64,000 nt of DNA from Arthrobacter sp. 24S4-2 (lineage in GTDB: Bacteria > Actinomycetota > Actinomycetes > Actinomycetales > Micrococcaceae). The notes below the pieces were generated by a model. The model searched no databases. It was not told the DNA's origin and was given only the letters and a program-made list of their open reading frames with translations. Both the position numbers and the translations under genes were made by a program. The stretch covers positions 186,001 to 250,000 of the forward strand of contig NZ_CP040018.1 in the NCBI RefSeq assembly GCF_005280255.1, read 5' to 3'. Positions 17,898 through 27,044 of this stretch are shown here, piece by piece; position 1 is the stretch's first letter; each line of letters starts with the position of its first letter.

Positions 17898-18776
17898 CTA
17901 CTTGCTTGGGGCGGGAGTAGCCGTCTGTTCTGCCTTGGGCAGGTACTGCTCGGGCATCGGGGACCCCGGGAACCACTTCTGGTAGAGCTTCTTCCAGGTG
18001 CCGTCTTCCATGGCTTCTGCCAGTCCCTTGTTCAGGGCGTCCTTGAAGGTGGTCTTGCCCTTTGCCACGGCGAACCCGGCGGGAGCATCGAAGGACGGGA
18101 TATCGGCGGCGCTGACCAGGCCGAACTGTTCCTCGTAAGCCTTGGCGGCCTCGTAGTCCAGGAAGTGCGCATCCACTGAGCCACTGTTGACCGCCGAGAT
18201 GGCCGTGTTATTGTCCGGGAAGCGCACGAGGTTGGCCGAGGTGAAGTTCTTGACCGCATAGGCTTCCTGCAGCGTTCCCTGGACCACGCCAAGGCGTTTG
18301 CCGGAGAGCCCGTTCGCGTCCTTGATGCCTGAGGTCTTGGTGGTGATGACCGTCAGGTAGCCGGCGAGGTATCCGTCGGAGAAGTCGACAGTCTGCTTGC
18401 GCTTGTCCGTGATCCCGATGGCGGCGACGCCGGCGTCGAACTGGCCGTTGGCGACGGCGGAGAGCAGTCCGGAAAAGTCCTGTCCGGTGAAGACCACCTT
18501 GTCCACACCGGCCCGGTGGGCGACGTCCTTGAAGAGCTCAACGTCGAAGCCGGTGAAGTTGCCCTGCGCATCAGCGAAGGCGTAAGGCTTGGAATCGCCG
18601 AGGCTCGCGACGCGGATGGTGCCGGGCTGGATAAGGCCGTAGGGGTTATCGGCGGCAGTGGAGGACGAGGCGGGCGTTGATCCGCCGCAGCCTGAAAGTG
18701 CCAGGAGGGTGGCGACGGCAGCCGCAACGATCACCCCCGGGCGGAAGTTCAGTCGTTTAGTCACAGAGTTTTCCAA
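17898..18776 (-). CDS. Amino-acid ABC transporter substrate-binding lipoprotein
   Basis: The 292-residue protein has a signal peptide with lipobox LALSGC (Cys at about 30) and an SBP_bac_3 fold (KPYAFADAQGNFTGFDVELF, GITDKRKQTVDFSDGY). It delivers a polar amino acid or related compound to the permease/ATPase pair downstream. It is the first gene of the unit, expressed from the operator-bearing region shared with the divergent LacI gene. Confidence 0.93.
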   Translation of the reverse strand: MENSVTKRLNFRPGVIVAAAVATLLALSGCGGSTPASSSTAADNPYGLIQPGTIRVASLGDSKPYAFADAQGNFTGFDVELFKDVAHRAGVDKVVFTGQDFSGLLSAVANGQFDAGVAAIGITDKRKQTVDFSDGYLAGYLTVITTKTSGIKDANGLSGKRLGVVQGTLQEAYAVKNFTSANLVRFPDNNTAISAVNSGSVDAHFLDYEAAKAYEEQFGLVSAADIPSFDAPAGFAVAKGKTTFKDALNKGLAEAMEDGTWKKLYQKWFPGSPMPEQYLPKAEQTATPAPSK

Positions 18777-18819
18777 TCTTGGGAAGCAAGCGGCCTTCGG
18801 CCTTTTCGAGGACCCTTGC

Positions 18820-18858
18820 TGAGTCCGGTCTCACCAACTAGGATTGAGACCGGACTCA
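18820..18858. promoter_or_regulatory. Double LacI-type operator
   Basis: TGAGTCCGGTCTCA (18820-18833) and its exact reverse complement (18845-18858) flank an 11-base spacer. Each 14-mer is itself nearly palindromic, so this is two dyad operators with centres 25 bases apart. They lie between the importer operon and the divergent LacI gene, the expected site for control of both. Confidence 0.75.
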
Positions 18859-18922
18859 CAGTGGGTTGCTAAAAATGTAACCTAAGCCACAGTGGCCGTC
18901 AAGGCCCCTCCGGAAGGCATAA

Positions 18923-20023
18923 ATGAGCAGTAATGGTTCGAGGCGACGGGACACCACAGTCGCCGATGTCGCAAAAGCCGCCAATGTGTCCAAGGCACAG
19001 GCCGCACGCGCCCTGGGGAACTACGGGGCCGTAAGTGACGACGTGCGGGAACGGGTGCTGGCCGCTGCGGAGGAGCTTTCCTATCGCCCCAATGAACTCG
19101 CGCGCAGCATGAATACCGGGAAATCCAACACCATCGGGGTCGTAGTGGGGGACATCGAAAACCCTCACTTCGGACTTGCCACGAGGGGCATCACCGACAC
19201 TGCGAAGAAGAGCGGCTTCAACGTCATCCTGATCAACACCGATGAGGAAAGGGCGGCGGAAGTCGAAGCCGTCCAGGTGCTCTTGGACAAGCGGGTGGAC
19301 GGCCTCATCGTGGCACCCGCGTCGTCGGTCGAAACACAGCATCTGCAGCACGTCCAGGATTCCGGGCGCCCCCTGGTGCTTCTGGACCGCGCTGCAGACG
19401 GCCTCCAGGCGGACACCGTTACCGTGGAAATGACCGGCGTGGCATATGAATCCACCCGGTACCTCATCGAAGCCGGGCATCGGAGAATCGCGTTCATCTC
19501 CACTCTTAAAACCGCTGCCCCCTACCGCGAGGGGGCGCAGTTGGATTCCTCGCAGATAGCCGAGCGTGTCAGCGGCATGAGGCAGGCTTTCCTTGAATCG
19601 GGCCTGACGCTTCCCGAGGACCTGGTGCGCCTCAACGCCGGCGACGCCGAATCCATCCGGAACATCACACGCGAGGTTCTCCTCAAGCCCGATCCGGCAA
19701 CCGCAGTAGTCGCCTCGGACGGCCTCATCGCCCTCAGCGTCGTTGAAGCCATCCAGGAGCTGAACCTCTCGATCCCCGAAGACGTCTCGTTCCTGATGTA
19801 CGACGACTTCGCCTGGACGCGACTTACCAATCCGCCGCTAACTGTCATCGCCCAGCCTGTCTACGAGATGGGCGTGGCGGCCGCGGAAGCACTGATCCGG
19901 CAGATCGAAGGCCGCAAACCCGCAGCCATCGCTCCCACGTTCAGCGCACGGCTGATCAAGCGGAGCTCAGTCGGCGCACCACGGTCATCGGAGCGCCCGA
20001 GCAAAGCTGTCCCTAGCCGATAA
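18923..20023 (+). CDS. LacI-family transcriptional regulator
   Basis: The 366-residue regulator has a LacI helix-turn-helix (about 11-36, TVADVAKAANVSKAQAARAL) and a periplasmic-binding-protein-like effector domain (NTIGVVVGDIENPHF onward). Unusually for a LacI protein, it controls (by position) an amino-acid-type importer with DAO and Gfo/Idh enzymes. A GGAAGG site precedes the ATG. Its end overlaps the convergent radA end by 11 bases. Confidence 0.93.
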   Translation: MSSNGSRRRDTTVADVAKAANVSKAQAARALGNYGAVSDDVRERVLAAAEELSYRPNELARSMNTGKSNTIGVVVGDIENPHFGLATRGITDTAKKSGFNVILINTDEERAAEVEAVQVLLDKRVDGLIVAPASSVETQHLQHVQDSGRPLVLLDRAADGLQADTVTVEMTGVAYESTRYLIEAGHRRIAFISTLKTAAPYREGAQLDSSQIAERVSGMRQAFLESGLTLPEDLVRLNAGDAESIRNITREVLLKPDPATAVVASDGLIALSVVEAIQELNLSIPEDVSFLMYDDFAWTRLTNPPLTVIAQPVYEMGVAAAEALIRQIEGRKPAAIAPTFSARLIKRSSVGAPRSSERPSKAVPSR

Positions 20024-21386
20024 GCAGGCTCAGCGCTTCCGTCAGGTGTTCCACTTCCCGGACGGAGAAACCGGCCGGAATGGGGCCGGGGCCGTTGTGG
20101 CTTGCCGGGACCACGGCGTGGGTGAAGCCTAAGCGGTGGGCCTCCTGGATGCGCTGGTTGATGCCGGGCACGGGCCGGACTTCGCCCGCCAGGCCAACCT
20201 CGCCGAACGCGATCAGCCGGATGGGCAGGGGCTTCCGCGCCTTGGCCGAGGCCACCGCCAGCGCAACCGCCAGGTCCGTGGCGGGTTCGCTGAGCTTCAC
20301 GCCGCCCACCGTGGCCACGTAGGAGTCGTCCTTGTGCAGCAGGCACCCCGCGCGCTGCTGCAGGACGGCCAGCAGCATTGACACGCGCGAACTGTCCAGG
20401 CCACTGGTGGCGCGGCGGGGCTGCGAGTTGGGGCTCTCGGCGAGGAGCGACTGGACCTCGGCAAGCAGCGGCCGGCGGCCTTCCATGGTCACGGTGATGC
20501 AGGTGCCGGACACGGGCTCCTTGGTGCGGCTGACGAACAACCCGCTCGGGTCCGCCAGGCCAACGATGCCGTCCTCGTTCAGGTCGAAGCAGCCCACATC
20601 GTCGGTGGGTCCGTAGCGGTTCTTCACCGCCCGCAGCAGGCGCAGCCTGGAGTGCCGTTCGCCCTCGAACTGGCACACCACGTCCACCAGATGCTCCAGC
20701 AGGCGGGGCCCGGCGATGGAACCGTCCTTGGTCACGTGGCCCACCAGGAGTGTGGTCATGTTGCGACGTTTGGCCGCGGCGATGATGGAGGCGGCAACTT
20801 CGCGGACCTGCGAGACGCCGCCCGCACTGCCGTCCACGTCCGCGCTGCTGAGGGTCTGCACGGAGTCCACAATGAGCAGCCTCGGCTCGATTTTCTCCAC
20901 CTGGCCGAGGGCCTGGCCCAAATCCGTTTCAGCCGAGAGGTACAGGGAATCCGCAACCGCGTCTATCCGCTCGGCCCGGAGCTTCACCTGCGCCGCGGAC
21001 TCCTCACCGGTGACATAGAGGACGTCCTGGGCCGTGCGGGCGAACTTGGCCGCGACGTCCAGCAGCAGGGTGGACTTGCCCACTCCGGGTTCGCCGGCCA
21101 GCAGGATCACGGCGCCCGGCACCAGTCCGCCGCCCAAAACGCGGTCCAGCTCGTCCACTCCGGTGGGCAGGAACGCCGCCGTCGTCGCGTCCACCTCGGC
21201 AATCCGGCGGGCCGGCTCCAGAACTGTTGTTGCCGCCGTCGTGCGGGCCACCGCGGCGCCGGTTTCCTCAACGGTGCCCCAGGCCTGGCACTCGCCGCAG
21301 CGTCCCACCCATTTAATGGTGGTCCAGCCGCACTCGGCGCACTTGTAGGCGGGCGCCTTGGACGCCCGGGAAGTCTTTGTTGCCAT
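20013..21386 (-). CDS. radA: DNA repair protein RadA
   Basis: RadA is a RecA-like helicase that helps branch migration during recombination. The 457-residue protein has an N-terminal C4 zinc finger (CAECGWTTIKWVGRCGEC), Walker A GEPGVGKSTL, the RadA-specific KNRYG motif and a C-terminal Lon-like domain (SKARKPLPIRLIAFGEVGLAG). The start is at MATKTSRAS; an upstream ATG adds 15 unlikely residues. It is on the same strand as disA but 14 kb away. Confidence 0.96.
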   Translation of the reverse strand: MATKTSRASKAPAYKCAECGWTTIKWVGRCGECQAWGTVEETGAAVARTTAATTVLEPARRIAEVDATTAAFLPTGVDELDRVLGGGLVPGAVILLAGEPGVGKSTLLLDVAAKFARTAQDVLYVTGEESAAQVKLRAERIDAVADSLYLSAETDLGQALGQVEKIEPRLLIVDSVQTLSSADVDGSAGGVSQVREVAASIIAAAKRRNMTTLLVGHVTKDGSIAGPRLLEHLVDVVCQFEGERHSRLRLLRAVKNRYGPTDDVGCFDLNEDGIVGLADPSGLFVSRTKEPVSGTCITVTMEGRRPLLAEVQSLLAESPNSQPRRATSGLDSSRVSMLLAVLQQRAGCLLHKDDSYVATVGGVKLSEPATDLAVALAVASAKARKPLPIRLIAFGEVGLAGEVRPVPGINQRIQEAHRLGFTHAVVPASHNGPGPIPAGFSVREVEHLTEALSLLIG

Positions 21387-21455
21387 GGGTTCCACCCTAG
21401 CCGGGGGCAACGACACCGGGGCGACCGCCACTTTCAGCAGCCGCGTCAGCAGCAG

Positions 21456-22601
21456 TTACAGCGGCGGGAGGATGTCCCGGGCTTCCTTCGAGTCCATCCC
21501 GGTGGCCTCCAGCAGGTCCACCATCAGCGGGCGGAACAGCATGACCACGGTTTCGCCCTCCAGCCGCTGCACGTCCAGCAGCCGCGGATGCAGCCGCCCG
21601 GCGATCTCGGCCAGCTCCAGCCGGGATGTGCGGAGGTGTGCGCGCCGGGCGCCTTCATGCATTTCCGCCAGTCCCAGCGACAGTTCGTCGATGGCTGCCG
21701 CGGTCTCCTGCAGGACCTCCGCGATGTTCTCCGTTGCTTCGTCCGACAGTGCCGCATGGTTGATGGCGCTGGTCAGGCGGCGGGCGAAAACGCGGCTATT
21801 GCGCAGGGCGAGGTCGATGTAATCCAGCGACTGCTCCAGCCGGTCGATCTCGTCGCGGTGGCGCCGGTAGGCCGGGGCCAGCGTGGCCACCTCGCCGGAG
21901 GCCCGCAGGGACTGGCGCATCGAGTCCACCAGCGGCTGGCAGTTCCGGCCGCGGACCAGGGCGTGCCAGGCCTCGGTGGAGTCGCTGTTGGTCAGCGCGG
22001 AGGCGCATTCCCGGAGCACCTCGGCAAGTTCGTGCAGCAGCTTCTGCACATCCTTCCGCGGTTCCCGGCGGGGATCCTTGGGCACCAGGATGGTGACGAG
22101 CAGGGCACAGGCGCCACCCACCACGGCATCGAGGCTCCGCGTGAAGGGGCCCCCGGCCGGAGCCGGGAGGAGCACCACAAGCAGCGACTGCAGCGCCAGC
22201 TGCGTGGTGAAGATGGTTCCGCTGTCCAGGAAGCGGGCCAGCAGAATGGAGAACAGAAGTACGACGGCGGCCTGCCAGATCCCGGCGCCCAGCCAGTGCA
22301 GCAGCAGGTCACCCACCGCAATGCCGATGGTGCAGCCCAGTCCCACTTCAATGACCCGGCGCAGGCGCGGGTCCCGGGAGAAGCCAAGCGCAATGAGCGA
22401 GGACGTGGCGGCAAAGAGCGGACCGGAATGCCCCAGGACATACTCGGCGAAGGCATAGGCTCCCACGGCGCAGACCGTCATCTGGATGGCCGGCACCAGG
22501 GAATTCCGGCTCCGGACCACACCCGTACGGATCCTGGCTCGCAGGAATCTTCTGCTTGCGGAAATTCCAGTCGCGGCGGCCATGCGTTCCAGTCTATTCA
22601 C
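21456..22601 (-). CDS. FUSC/aromatic-acid-exporter-type membrane protein
   Basis: The 381-residue protein has a hydrophobic N-terminal half with about six membrane helices (LVPAIQMTVCAVGAYAFAEYV onward) and a long cytoplasmic helical half with coiled-coil character. This is the layout of FUSC/ArAE-type small transporters. Substrate unknown. The likely start is GTG (22601), with an ATG six codons later as the alternative. It points away from pstS. Confidence 0.82.
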   Translation of the reverse strand: MNRLERMAAATGISASRRFLRARIRTGVVRSRNSLVPAIQMTVCAVGAYAFAEYVLGHSGPLFAATSSLIALGFSRDPRLRRVIEVGLGCTIGIAVGDLLLHWLGAGIWQAAVVLLFSILLARFLDSGTIFTTQLALQSLLVVLLPAPAGGPFTRSLDAVVGGACALLVTILVPKDPRREPRKDVQKLLHELAEVLRECASALTNSDSTEAWHALVRGRNCQPLVDSMRQSLRASGEVATLAPAYRRHRDEIDRLEQSLDYIDLALRNSRVFARRLTSAINHAALSDEATENIAEVLQETAAAIDELSLGLAEMHEGARRAHLRTSRLELAEIAGRLHPRLLDVQRLEGETVVMLFRPLMVDLLEATGMDSKEARDILPPL

Positions 22602-22675
22602 AGGCGTTGTCCTACGGCCGGAGATGTGATGTGCGCAATGGTGACGCTGCACATGTAAGCCGATGTCCCGCCGTC

Positions 22676-22708
22676 GTTCACCCTCCGTTCACCTTGGTCC
22701 ACATATCC
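22676..22708 (+). promoter_or_regulatory. PHO box upstream of pstS
   Basis: Two 11-base direct repeats, GTTCACCCTCC and GTTCACCTTGG, are followed by a weaker third unit (22698-22708). This matches the 11-base direct-repeat PHO box (GTTCACC core) bound by PhoP in Streptomyces. The box lies 112 bases before the pstS start, so phosphate starvation should activate pstSCAB. Confidence 0.85.
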
Positions 22709-22819
22709 CGTTACCTGAGGCCCATACCTTCAATGGAGGTACAAAAAGTACGCAACTTCTTATGTTCGGACGTCTCCGGTCCGATACGCATCAGAAAATC
22801 CCTGGAAGGGGTACATCTA

Positions 22820-23941
22820 GTGAAGGCATTCCGCTTCGGCCGCCACGCGGCTCTCGCTGTCATCGCAGCCGGCGCACTCGCGCTCACCGCCTGCGGTTCC
22901 GACAACCCCGCGGGTACCGCGCAGTCCGGTACACCGTCCGCCGCGGGAACCAAGGTCACCGGCACCCTGACCGGCATCGGCTCGTCTGCGCAGGGTGCAG
23001 CCATGGACGTCTGGAAGACCAATTTTGCGTCTGCAAACCAGGGCGCCTCGGTGCAGTATTCCCCGGACGGCTCCGGCGCAGGACGCAAGGCAATCATCGA
23101 CGGCTCGGCCCAGTTCGCCGGTTCCGACGCCTACCTGAAGGATGAAGAGCTCGCCAGCTCCAAGGAAAAGTGCGGCTCTGAGGGCGCCATCAACATCCCC
23201 GTCTACATTTCCCCGATCGCGATTGCCTTCAACATTCCTGATGTCAAGGAACTGAAGCTGGATGCACCCACAGTGGCGAAGATCTTCCGTGGCCAGATTG
23301 CCAAGTGGAACGACCCCGCCATTGCCTCCATGAACCCGGACGTCACCCTTCCCGACCTGAAGGTCACCCCGGTCAACCGCTCGGATGACTCCGGCACCAC
23401 CTCAAACTTCACGGACTACCTGGCCGCCGCCGCACCGGAGGCCTGGACCGACAAGGCTTCCGGCGTCTGGCCCGCATCCCTGAAGGGCGAAAACGCCAAG
23501 GGCACCTCCGGCGTGGTCAAGACCGTCACCGACACCGCGGGCGCCGTGACCTACGCCGACGACTCCGCAGTCAGCGGCAAGCTTGGCATCGCCCAGATCA
23601 AGGTCGGCGAAACCTTCACCAAGATCTCCGCTGAGGCTGCCGCCAAGGCCGTTGACGCCGGCAAGCCGGTGGAAGGCCGTTCGGCCAACGACCTGTCCAT
23701 CAAGCTGGACCGCAAGACCACCATCGAAGGCGCCTACCCCGTAGTCCTGGTTTCCTTCCACGTTGTCTGCTCCACCTACGACAAGCAGGAGACTGTTGAC
23801 CTGGTCAAGGCCTTCGAGACCTACGTGGTATCCGACGCCGGCCAGACGGCAGCAGCCGACGCCGCGAAGTCCGCGCCGCTCTCCAAGACCCTGCAGGACA
23901 AGGCAGCCAAAGCCATCGAATCCGTCAAGGTCAAGTCCTAA
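22820..23941 (+). CDS. pstS: Phosphate ABC transporter substrate-binding lipoprotein PstS
   Basis: PstS captures inorganic phosphate outside the membrane. The 373-residue protein has a lipoprotein signal (LALTACGS) and phosphate-contact motifs such as GSSAQGAAMDVW, YSPDGSGAGRKA and NRSDDSGTTSNFTDYL. The true start is the GTG at 22820 behind GGAAGGGG. A longer frame continues upstream through the PHO box and is not coding. First gene of pstSCAB. Confidence 0.96.
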   Translation: MKAFRFGRHAALAVIAAGALALTACGSDNPAGTAQSGTPSAAGTKVTGTLTGIGSSAQGAAMDVWKTNFASANQGASVQYSPDGSGAGRKAIIDGSAQFAGSDAYLKDEELASSKEKCGSEGAINIPVYISPIAIAFNIPDVKELKLDAPTVAKIFRGQIAKWNDPAIASMNPDVTLPDLKVTPVNRSDDSGTTSNFTDYLAAAAPEAWTDKASGVWPASLKGENAKGTSGVVKTVTDTAGAVTYADDSAVSGKLGIAQIKVGETFTKISAEAAAKAVDAGKPVEGRSANDLSIKLDRKTTIEGAYPVVLVSFHVVCSTYDKQETVDLVKAFETYVVSDAGQTAAADAAKSAPLSKTLQDKAAKAIESVKVKS

Positions 23942-23984
23942 GGATTTACGTTCCACAAACAGGCATAGTGGAAACACCAGCCTG

Positions 23985-24044
23985 ACCCAGGTTCCCTGAT
24001 CCGGGGGCGGTCACCGACCGTCCTACGGCGCAGGGAACCTGGGT
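23985..24044 (+). terminator. Long-stem hairpin between pstS and pstC
   Basis: A perfect 14-bp inverted repeat, ACCCAGGTTCCCTG (23985-23998) and CAGGGAACCTGGGT (24031-24044), encloses a 32-base loop that can itself fold. It is followed by only a mixed G/T stretch. It may be a partial terminator or mRNA stabiliser that raises PstS output above that of the membrane genes. Confidence 0.6.
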
Positions 24045-24136
24045 GTTTGTCCGAAGTACAGCCAGTTTCACGGCTGCTGATGCCGGATCAGTCCGGACGC
24101 GGCAGTCGGTTCTATTCGAACCCAAAGGATCGTTTT

Positions 24137-25069
24137 GTGACCACCACCTCCCTGACACAGTCCCGGGGCGCAGGCCGCGCCGGGGACAAAGTCTTTTCCG
24201 GAGCCGCCCTGGCCGCAGGGTGCCTGATCCTTGCCGTCCTCTTTGGCGTTGCCCTGTTCCTGGTGATCCAGGCGATCCCGGCCCTGGTGGCGTCCCCGGA
24301 CAAGATCCAGGGCGGCGAAGGATTCTTCGCCTACATCTGGCCCATCGTCGTCGGCACCCTGAGCGCGGCCGTCATCGCCCTGGTCATCGCCACTCCCGTT
24401 GCCATCGGGGTTGCGCTGTTTATCTCGCACTTCGCACCCCGCAGCCTGGCCTCCGGCCTGGGCTACGTGATCGACCTCCTGGCAGCCATCCCGTCAGTGG
24501 TCTACGGTGCCTGGGGCGCCGCCTTCCTGGCCAAGGAAATCTCCCCGGCCTACGAATGGTTGGCCACGAACATGGGCTGGCTGCCCATCTTCCAGGGTCC
24601 TGCGTCCGCCACCGGCAAGACCATCCTGACCGCCGGGATCGTGCTGTCCGTCATGGTCCTGCCCATCATCACCTCCCTCAGCCGCGAAATCTTCCTGCAG
24701 ACCCCCAAACTGCATGAGGAAGCCGCCCTGGCACTGGGTGCCACCCGCTGGGAAATGATCAAGATGGCCGTGCTGCCCTTCGGCCGCCCCGGCATTATCA
24801 GTGCCGTGATGCTTGGCCTGGGCCGCGCCCTCGGCGAGACCATGGCAGTGGCCCTGGTGCTCTCCTCGGGCGCCCTGACGGCCAGCCTGATCCAGTCCGG
24901 CAACCAGACCATTGCCGCGGAAATCGCCCTGAACTTCCCGGAGGCCAGCGGACTGAAGGTGAGCACGCTGATCGCGGCAGGCCTGGTCCTGTTCGTCATC
25001 ACCCTGGGCGTCAACATGATTGCCCGCTGGATCATCAGCCGGCACAAAGAATTCTCGGGAGCCAACTAA
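24137..25069 (+). CDS. pstC: Phosphate ABC transporter permease PstC
   Basis: One of two channel subunits of the high-affinity phosphate importer. About six transmembrane segments surround the permease loop EEAALALGATRWEMIKMAVLPF. The GTG at 24137 (about 310 residues) gives a normal N-terminus; an ATG at 24047 lies too close to the upstream hairpin. Its stop overlaps the pstA ATG (TAATG). Confidence 0.94.
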   Translation: MTTTSLTQSRGAGRAGDKVFSGAALAAGCLILAVLFGVALFLVIQAIPALVASPDKIQGGEGFFAYIWPIVVGTLSAAVIALVIATPVAIGVALFISHFAPRSLASGLGYVIDLLAAIPSVVYGAWGAAFLAKEISPAYEWLATNMGWLPIFQGPASATGKTILTAGIVLSVMVLPIITSLSREIFLQTPKLHEEAALALGATRWEMIKMAVLPFGRPGIISAVMLGLGRALGETMAVALVLSSGALTASLIQSGNQTIAAEIALNFPEASGLKVSTLIAAGLVLFVITLGVNMIARWIISRHKEFSGAN

Positions 25070-26178
25070 TGACCTCCACGCTTACCCCGGTCCGCAAGCG
25101 TTCCGCGCTCACCAAGGGCCAGCTGCCCAAGGTCGCGCCGTACCTTGTCCTGGCCCTGGCGCTCATCATCGGCGCCGCCATCCTGGCCCTGGTCGGCTTC
25201 AACGCCTTCGGCTGGGGAATCGTCTCCGCGATCCTTTTCACCGTCGGCCTGGTGGGCTGGAGCGCCGCGGTGGAAGGAGGCCGCAAGGCCAAAGACAAGC
25301 TGGCTACGTGCCTGGTGGTCGGTTCCTTCCTGGTGGCCCTGCTGCCCCTCGTCTCCGTGATCTGGACCGTGCTGGTCAACGGACTCCCCGGCCTGTTGGA
25401 TCCCGGCTTCCTCACCACCTCCATGAACGGCGTCACCGGTGCCTTTGACAACAAGAGCGTTGAGGAAGGCGCCCCCGTTATCGGAGGCATCTACCACGCG
25501 CTCATGGGCACCATCCAGATCACCCTCCTGGCCACGGTCATCTCCGTTCCGGTGGGTCTGCTGACCGCCGTGTACCTCGTGGAGTACGGCGAGGACCGTA
25601 CGCTGGCCAGGGCAATTACGTTCTTCGTGGACGTCATGACCGGCATTCCGTCCATTGTGGCCGGCCTTTTCGCCGCGGCCTTCTTCTTTGCCATCGTGGG
25701 GCCGGGCACCAAAACCGGCGCCGTCGCCGCCGTCGCGCTTTCCGTCCTGATGATCCCGGTGGTGGTGCGCTCCAGCGAGGAAATGCTCAAGATCGTCCCC
25801 AACGAACTCCGCGAGGCGGCGTACGCCCTGGGCGTCCGCAAATGGCGGACCATCCTCAAGGTGGTCATCCCGACGGCGATCTCCGGCATTGCCTCCGGCG
25901 TCACCCTGGCCATTGCCCGGGTGATCGGCGAGACCGCCCCGATCCTGGTGACCGCGGGTTTCGCCACCAGCATCAACAACAACATCTTCAGCGGCTGGAT
26001 GGCCTCGCTGCCCACGTTTATTTACACCCAGATCCTGAACCCCACGTCGCCGTCCACCCCGGGCCCGTCCTCCCAGCGGGCCTGGGGTGCCGCGCTGGTG
26101 CTCATCATCCTGGTCATGCTGCTGAACCTCGGCGCCCGCCTGATCGCCAGGATCTTCGCACCCAAGACCGGCCGCTAG
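25069..26178 (+). CDS. pstA: Phosphate ABC transporter permease PstA
   Basis: The second channel subunit, 369 residues. An extra N-terminal membrane pair (ALALIIGAAILALVG and downstream) precedes the usual six-helix domain with the loop REAAYALGVRKWRTILKVVIP. Translationally coupled to pstC. Confidence 0.94.
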   Translation: MTSTLTPVRKRSALTKGQLPKVAPYLVLALALIIGAAILALVGFNAFGWGIVSAILFTVGLVGWSAAVEGGRKAKDKLATCLVVGSFLVALLPLVSVIWTVLVNGLPGLLDPGFLTTSMNGVTGAFDNKSVEEGAPVIGGIYHALMGTIQITLLATVISVPVGLLTAVYLVEYGEDRTLARAITFFVDVMTGIPSIVAGLFAAAFFFAIVGPGTKTGAVAAVALSVLMIPVVVRSSEEMLKIVPNELREAAYALGVRKWRTILKVVIPTAISGIASGVTLAIARVIGETAPILVTAGFATSINNNIFSGWMASLPTFIYTQILNPTSPSTPGPSSQRAWGAALVLIILVMLLNLGARLIARIFAPKTGR

Positions 26179-26223
26179 GCAGCCGGTAAAATTCAATTCG
26201 TACCCAGCAAGTGAAGGAATACC

Positions 26224-27003
26224 ATGTCTAAGCGCATCGACGTCAAGGATTTGAACGTCTACTACGGCAAGTTCCTGGCCGTTGAAGACGTCAACATCAA
26301 CATCGAGGCCAAGTCCGTCACGGCATTCATCGGCCCGTCCGGCTGCGGCAAGTCCACATTCCTGCGCACCCTGAACCGCATGCACGAAGTGATTCCGGGC
26401 GCCCGGGTGGAAGGCGAAGTGCTGCTGGACGGGGACAACCTGTACGGCCCCGGCGTGGACCCCGTGACAGTGCGGTCGCAGATCGGCATGGTGTTCCAGC
26501 GCCCCAACCCGTTCCCCACCATGTCCATCCGGGACAACGTCCTGGCCGGCGTGAAGCTGAACAACCATAAGATGTCCAAGGGCGAGGCCGATGCCCTGGT
26601 GGAGCGTTCCCTGCAGGGCGCCAACCTGTGGAACGAAGTCAAGGACCGCCTCGCCAAGCCGGGATCCGGACTCTCCGGCGGGCAGCAGCAGCGCCTCTGC
26701 ATCGCCCGCGCCATCGCAGTGGAACCGCAGGTCATCCTGATGGACGAGCCCTGCTCGGCGCTGGACCCCATCTCCACCCTGGCCATTGAGGACCTCATCA
26801 ACGACCTCAAGGACCAGTACACGGTGGTCATCGTGACCCACAACATGCAGCAGGCCGCACGCGTCTCGGACCGGACCGCGTTCTTCAACATCGCCGGAAC
26901 CGGCAAGCCGGGCAAGCTGATTGAAGTGGGCGACACCCACACCATCTTCAGCAACCCCACCCAGAAGGCCACGGAAGACTACGTCTCCGGCCGCTTCGGA
27001 TAA
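26224..27003 (+). CDS. pstB: Phosphate ABC transporter ATPase PstB
   Basis: The 259-residue ATPase energises phosphate uptake. It has Walker A GPSGCGKST, PstB-typical RMHEVIPGARVEGEV, the signature LSGGQQQRLCIARA and Walker B VILMDEPCSALDPIS. Last gene of pstSCAB; no phoU follows on this strand. Confidence 0.97.
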   Translation: MSKRIDVKDLNVYYGKFLAVEDVNINIEAKSVTAFIGPSGCGKSTFLRTLNRMHEVIPGARVEGEVLLDGDNLYGPGVDPVTVRSQIGMVFQRPNPFPTMSIRDNVLAGVKLNNHKMSKGEADALVERSLQGANLWNEVKDRLAKPGSGLSGGQQQRLCIARAIAVEPQVILMDEPCSALDPISTLAIEDLINDLKDQYTVVIVTHNMQQAARVSDRTAFFNIAGTGKPGKLIEVGDTHTIFSNPTQKATEDYVSGRFG

Positions 27004-27022
27004 CCGCACCTGCGCGTGCGCC

Positions 27023-27044
27023 GGTGGTTGAGCCTGTCGAAACC
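27023..27044. repeat. REP-like dispersed motif
   Basis: This 22-base imperfect palindrome (GGTGGTTGAGCC...GAAACC) sits between the convergent pstB and pitA ends. Closely similar GGTTTCGACA-type palindromes are frequent in intergenic DNA of Micrococcales genomes (from memory). It may serve as a shared 3' end element. Confidence 0.45.

Noticed and set aside
20652..22658. Long plus-strand open frame opposite radA and the FUSC gene
   Set aside because: Antisense shadow; low-complexity composition and no recognisable domain.
23985..24044. Full intrinsic terminator after pstS
   Set aside because: The loop is 32 bases and no U-tract follows; kept only as a possible attenuator or stabiliser.
25066..27009. 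Very long open frame opposite pstA and pstB
   Set aside because: It mirrors conserved genes and has a His/Asp/Gly-rich composition typical of antisense frames in GC-rich DNA; no homology or ribosome site.
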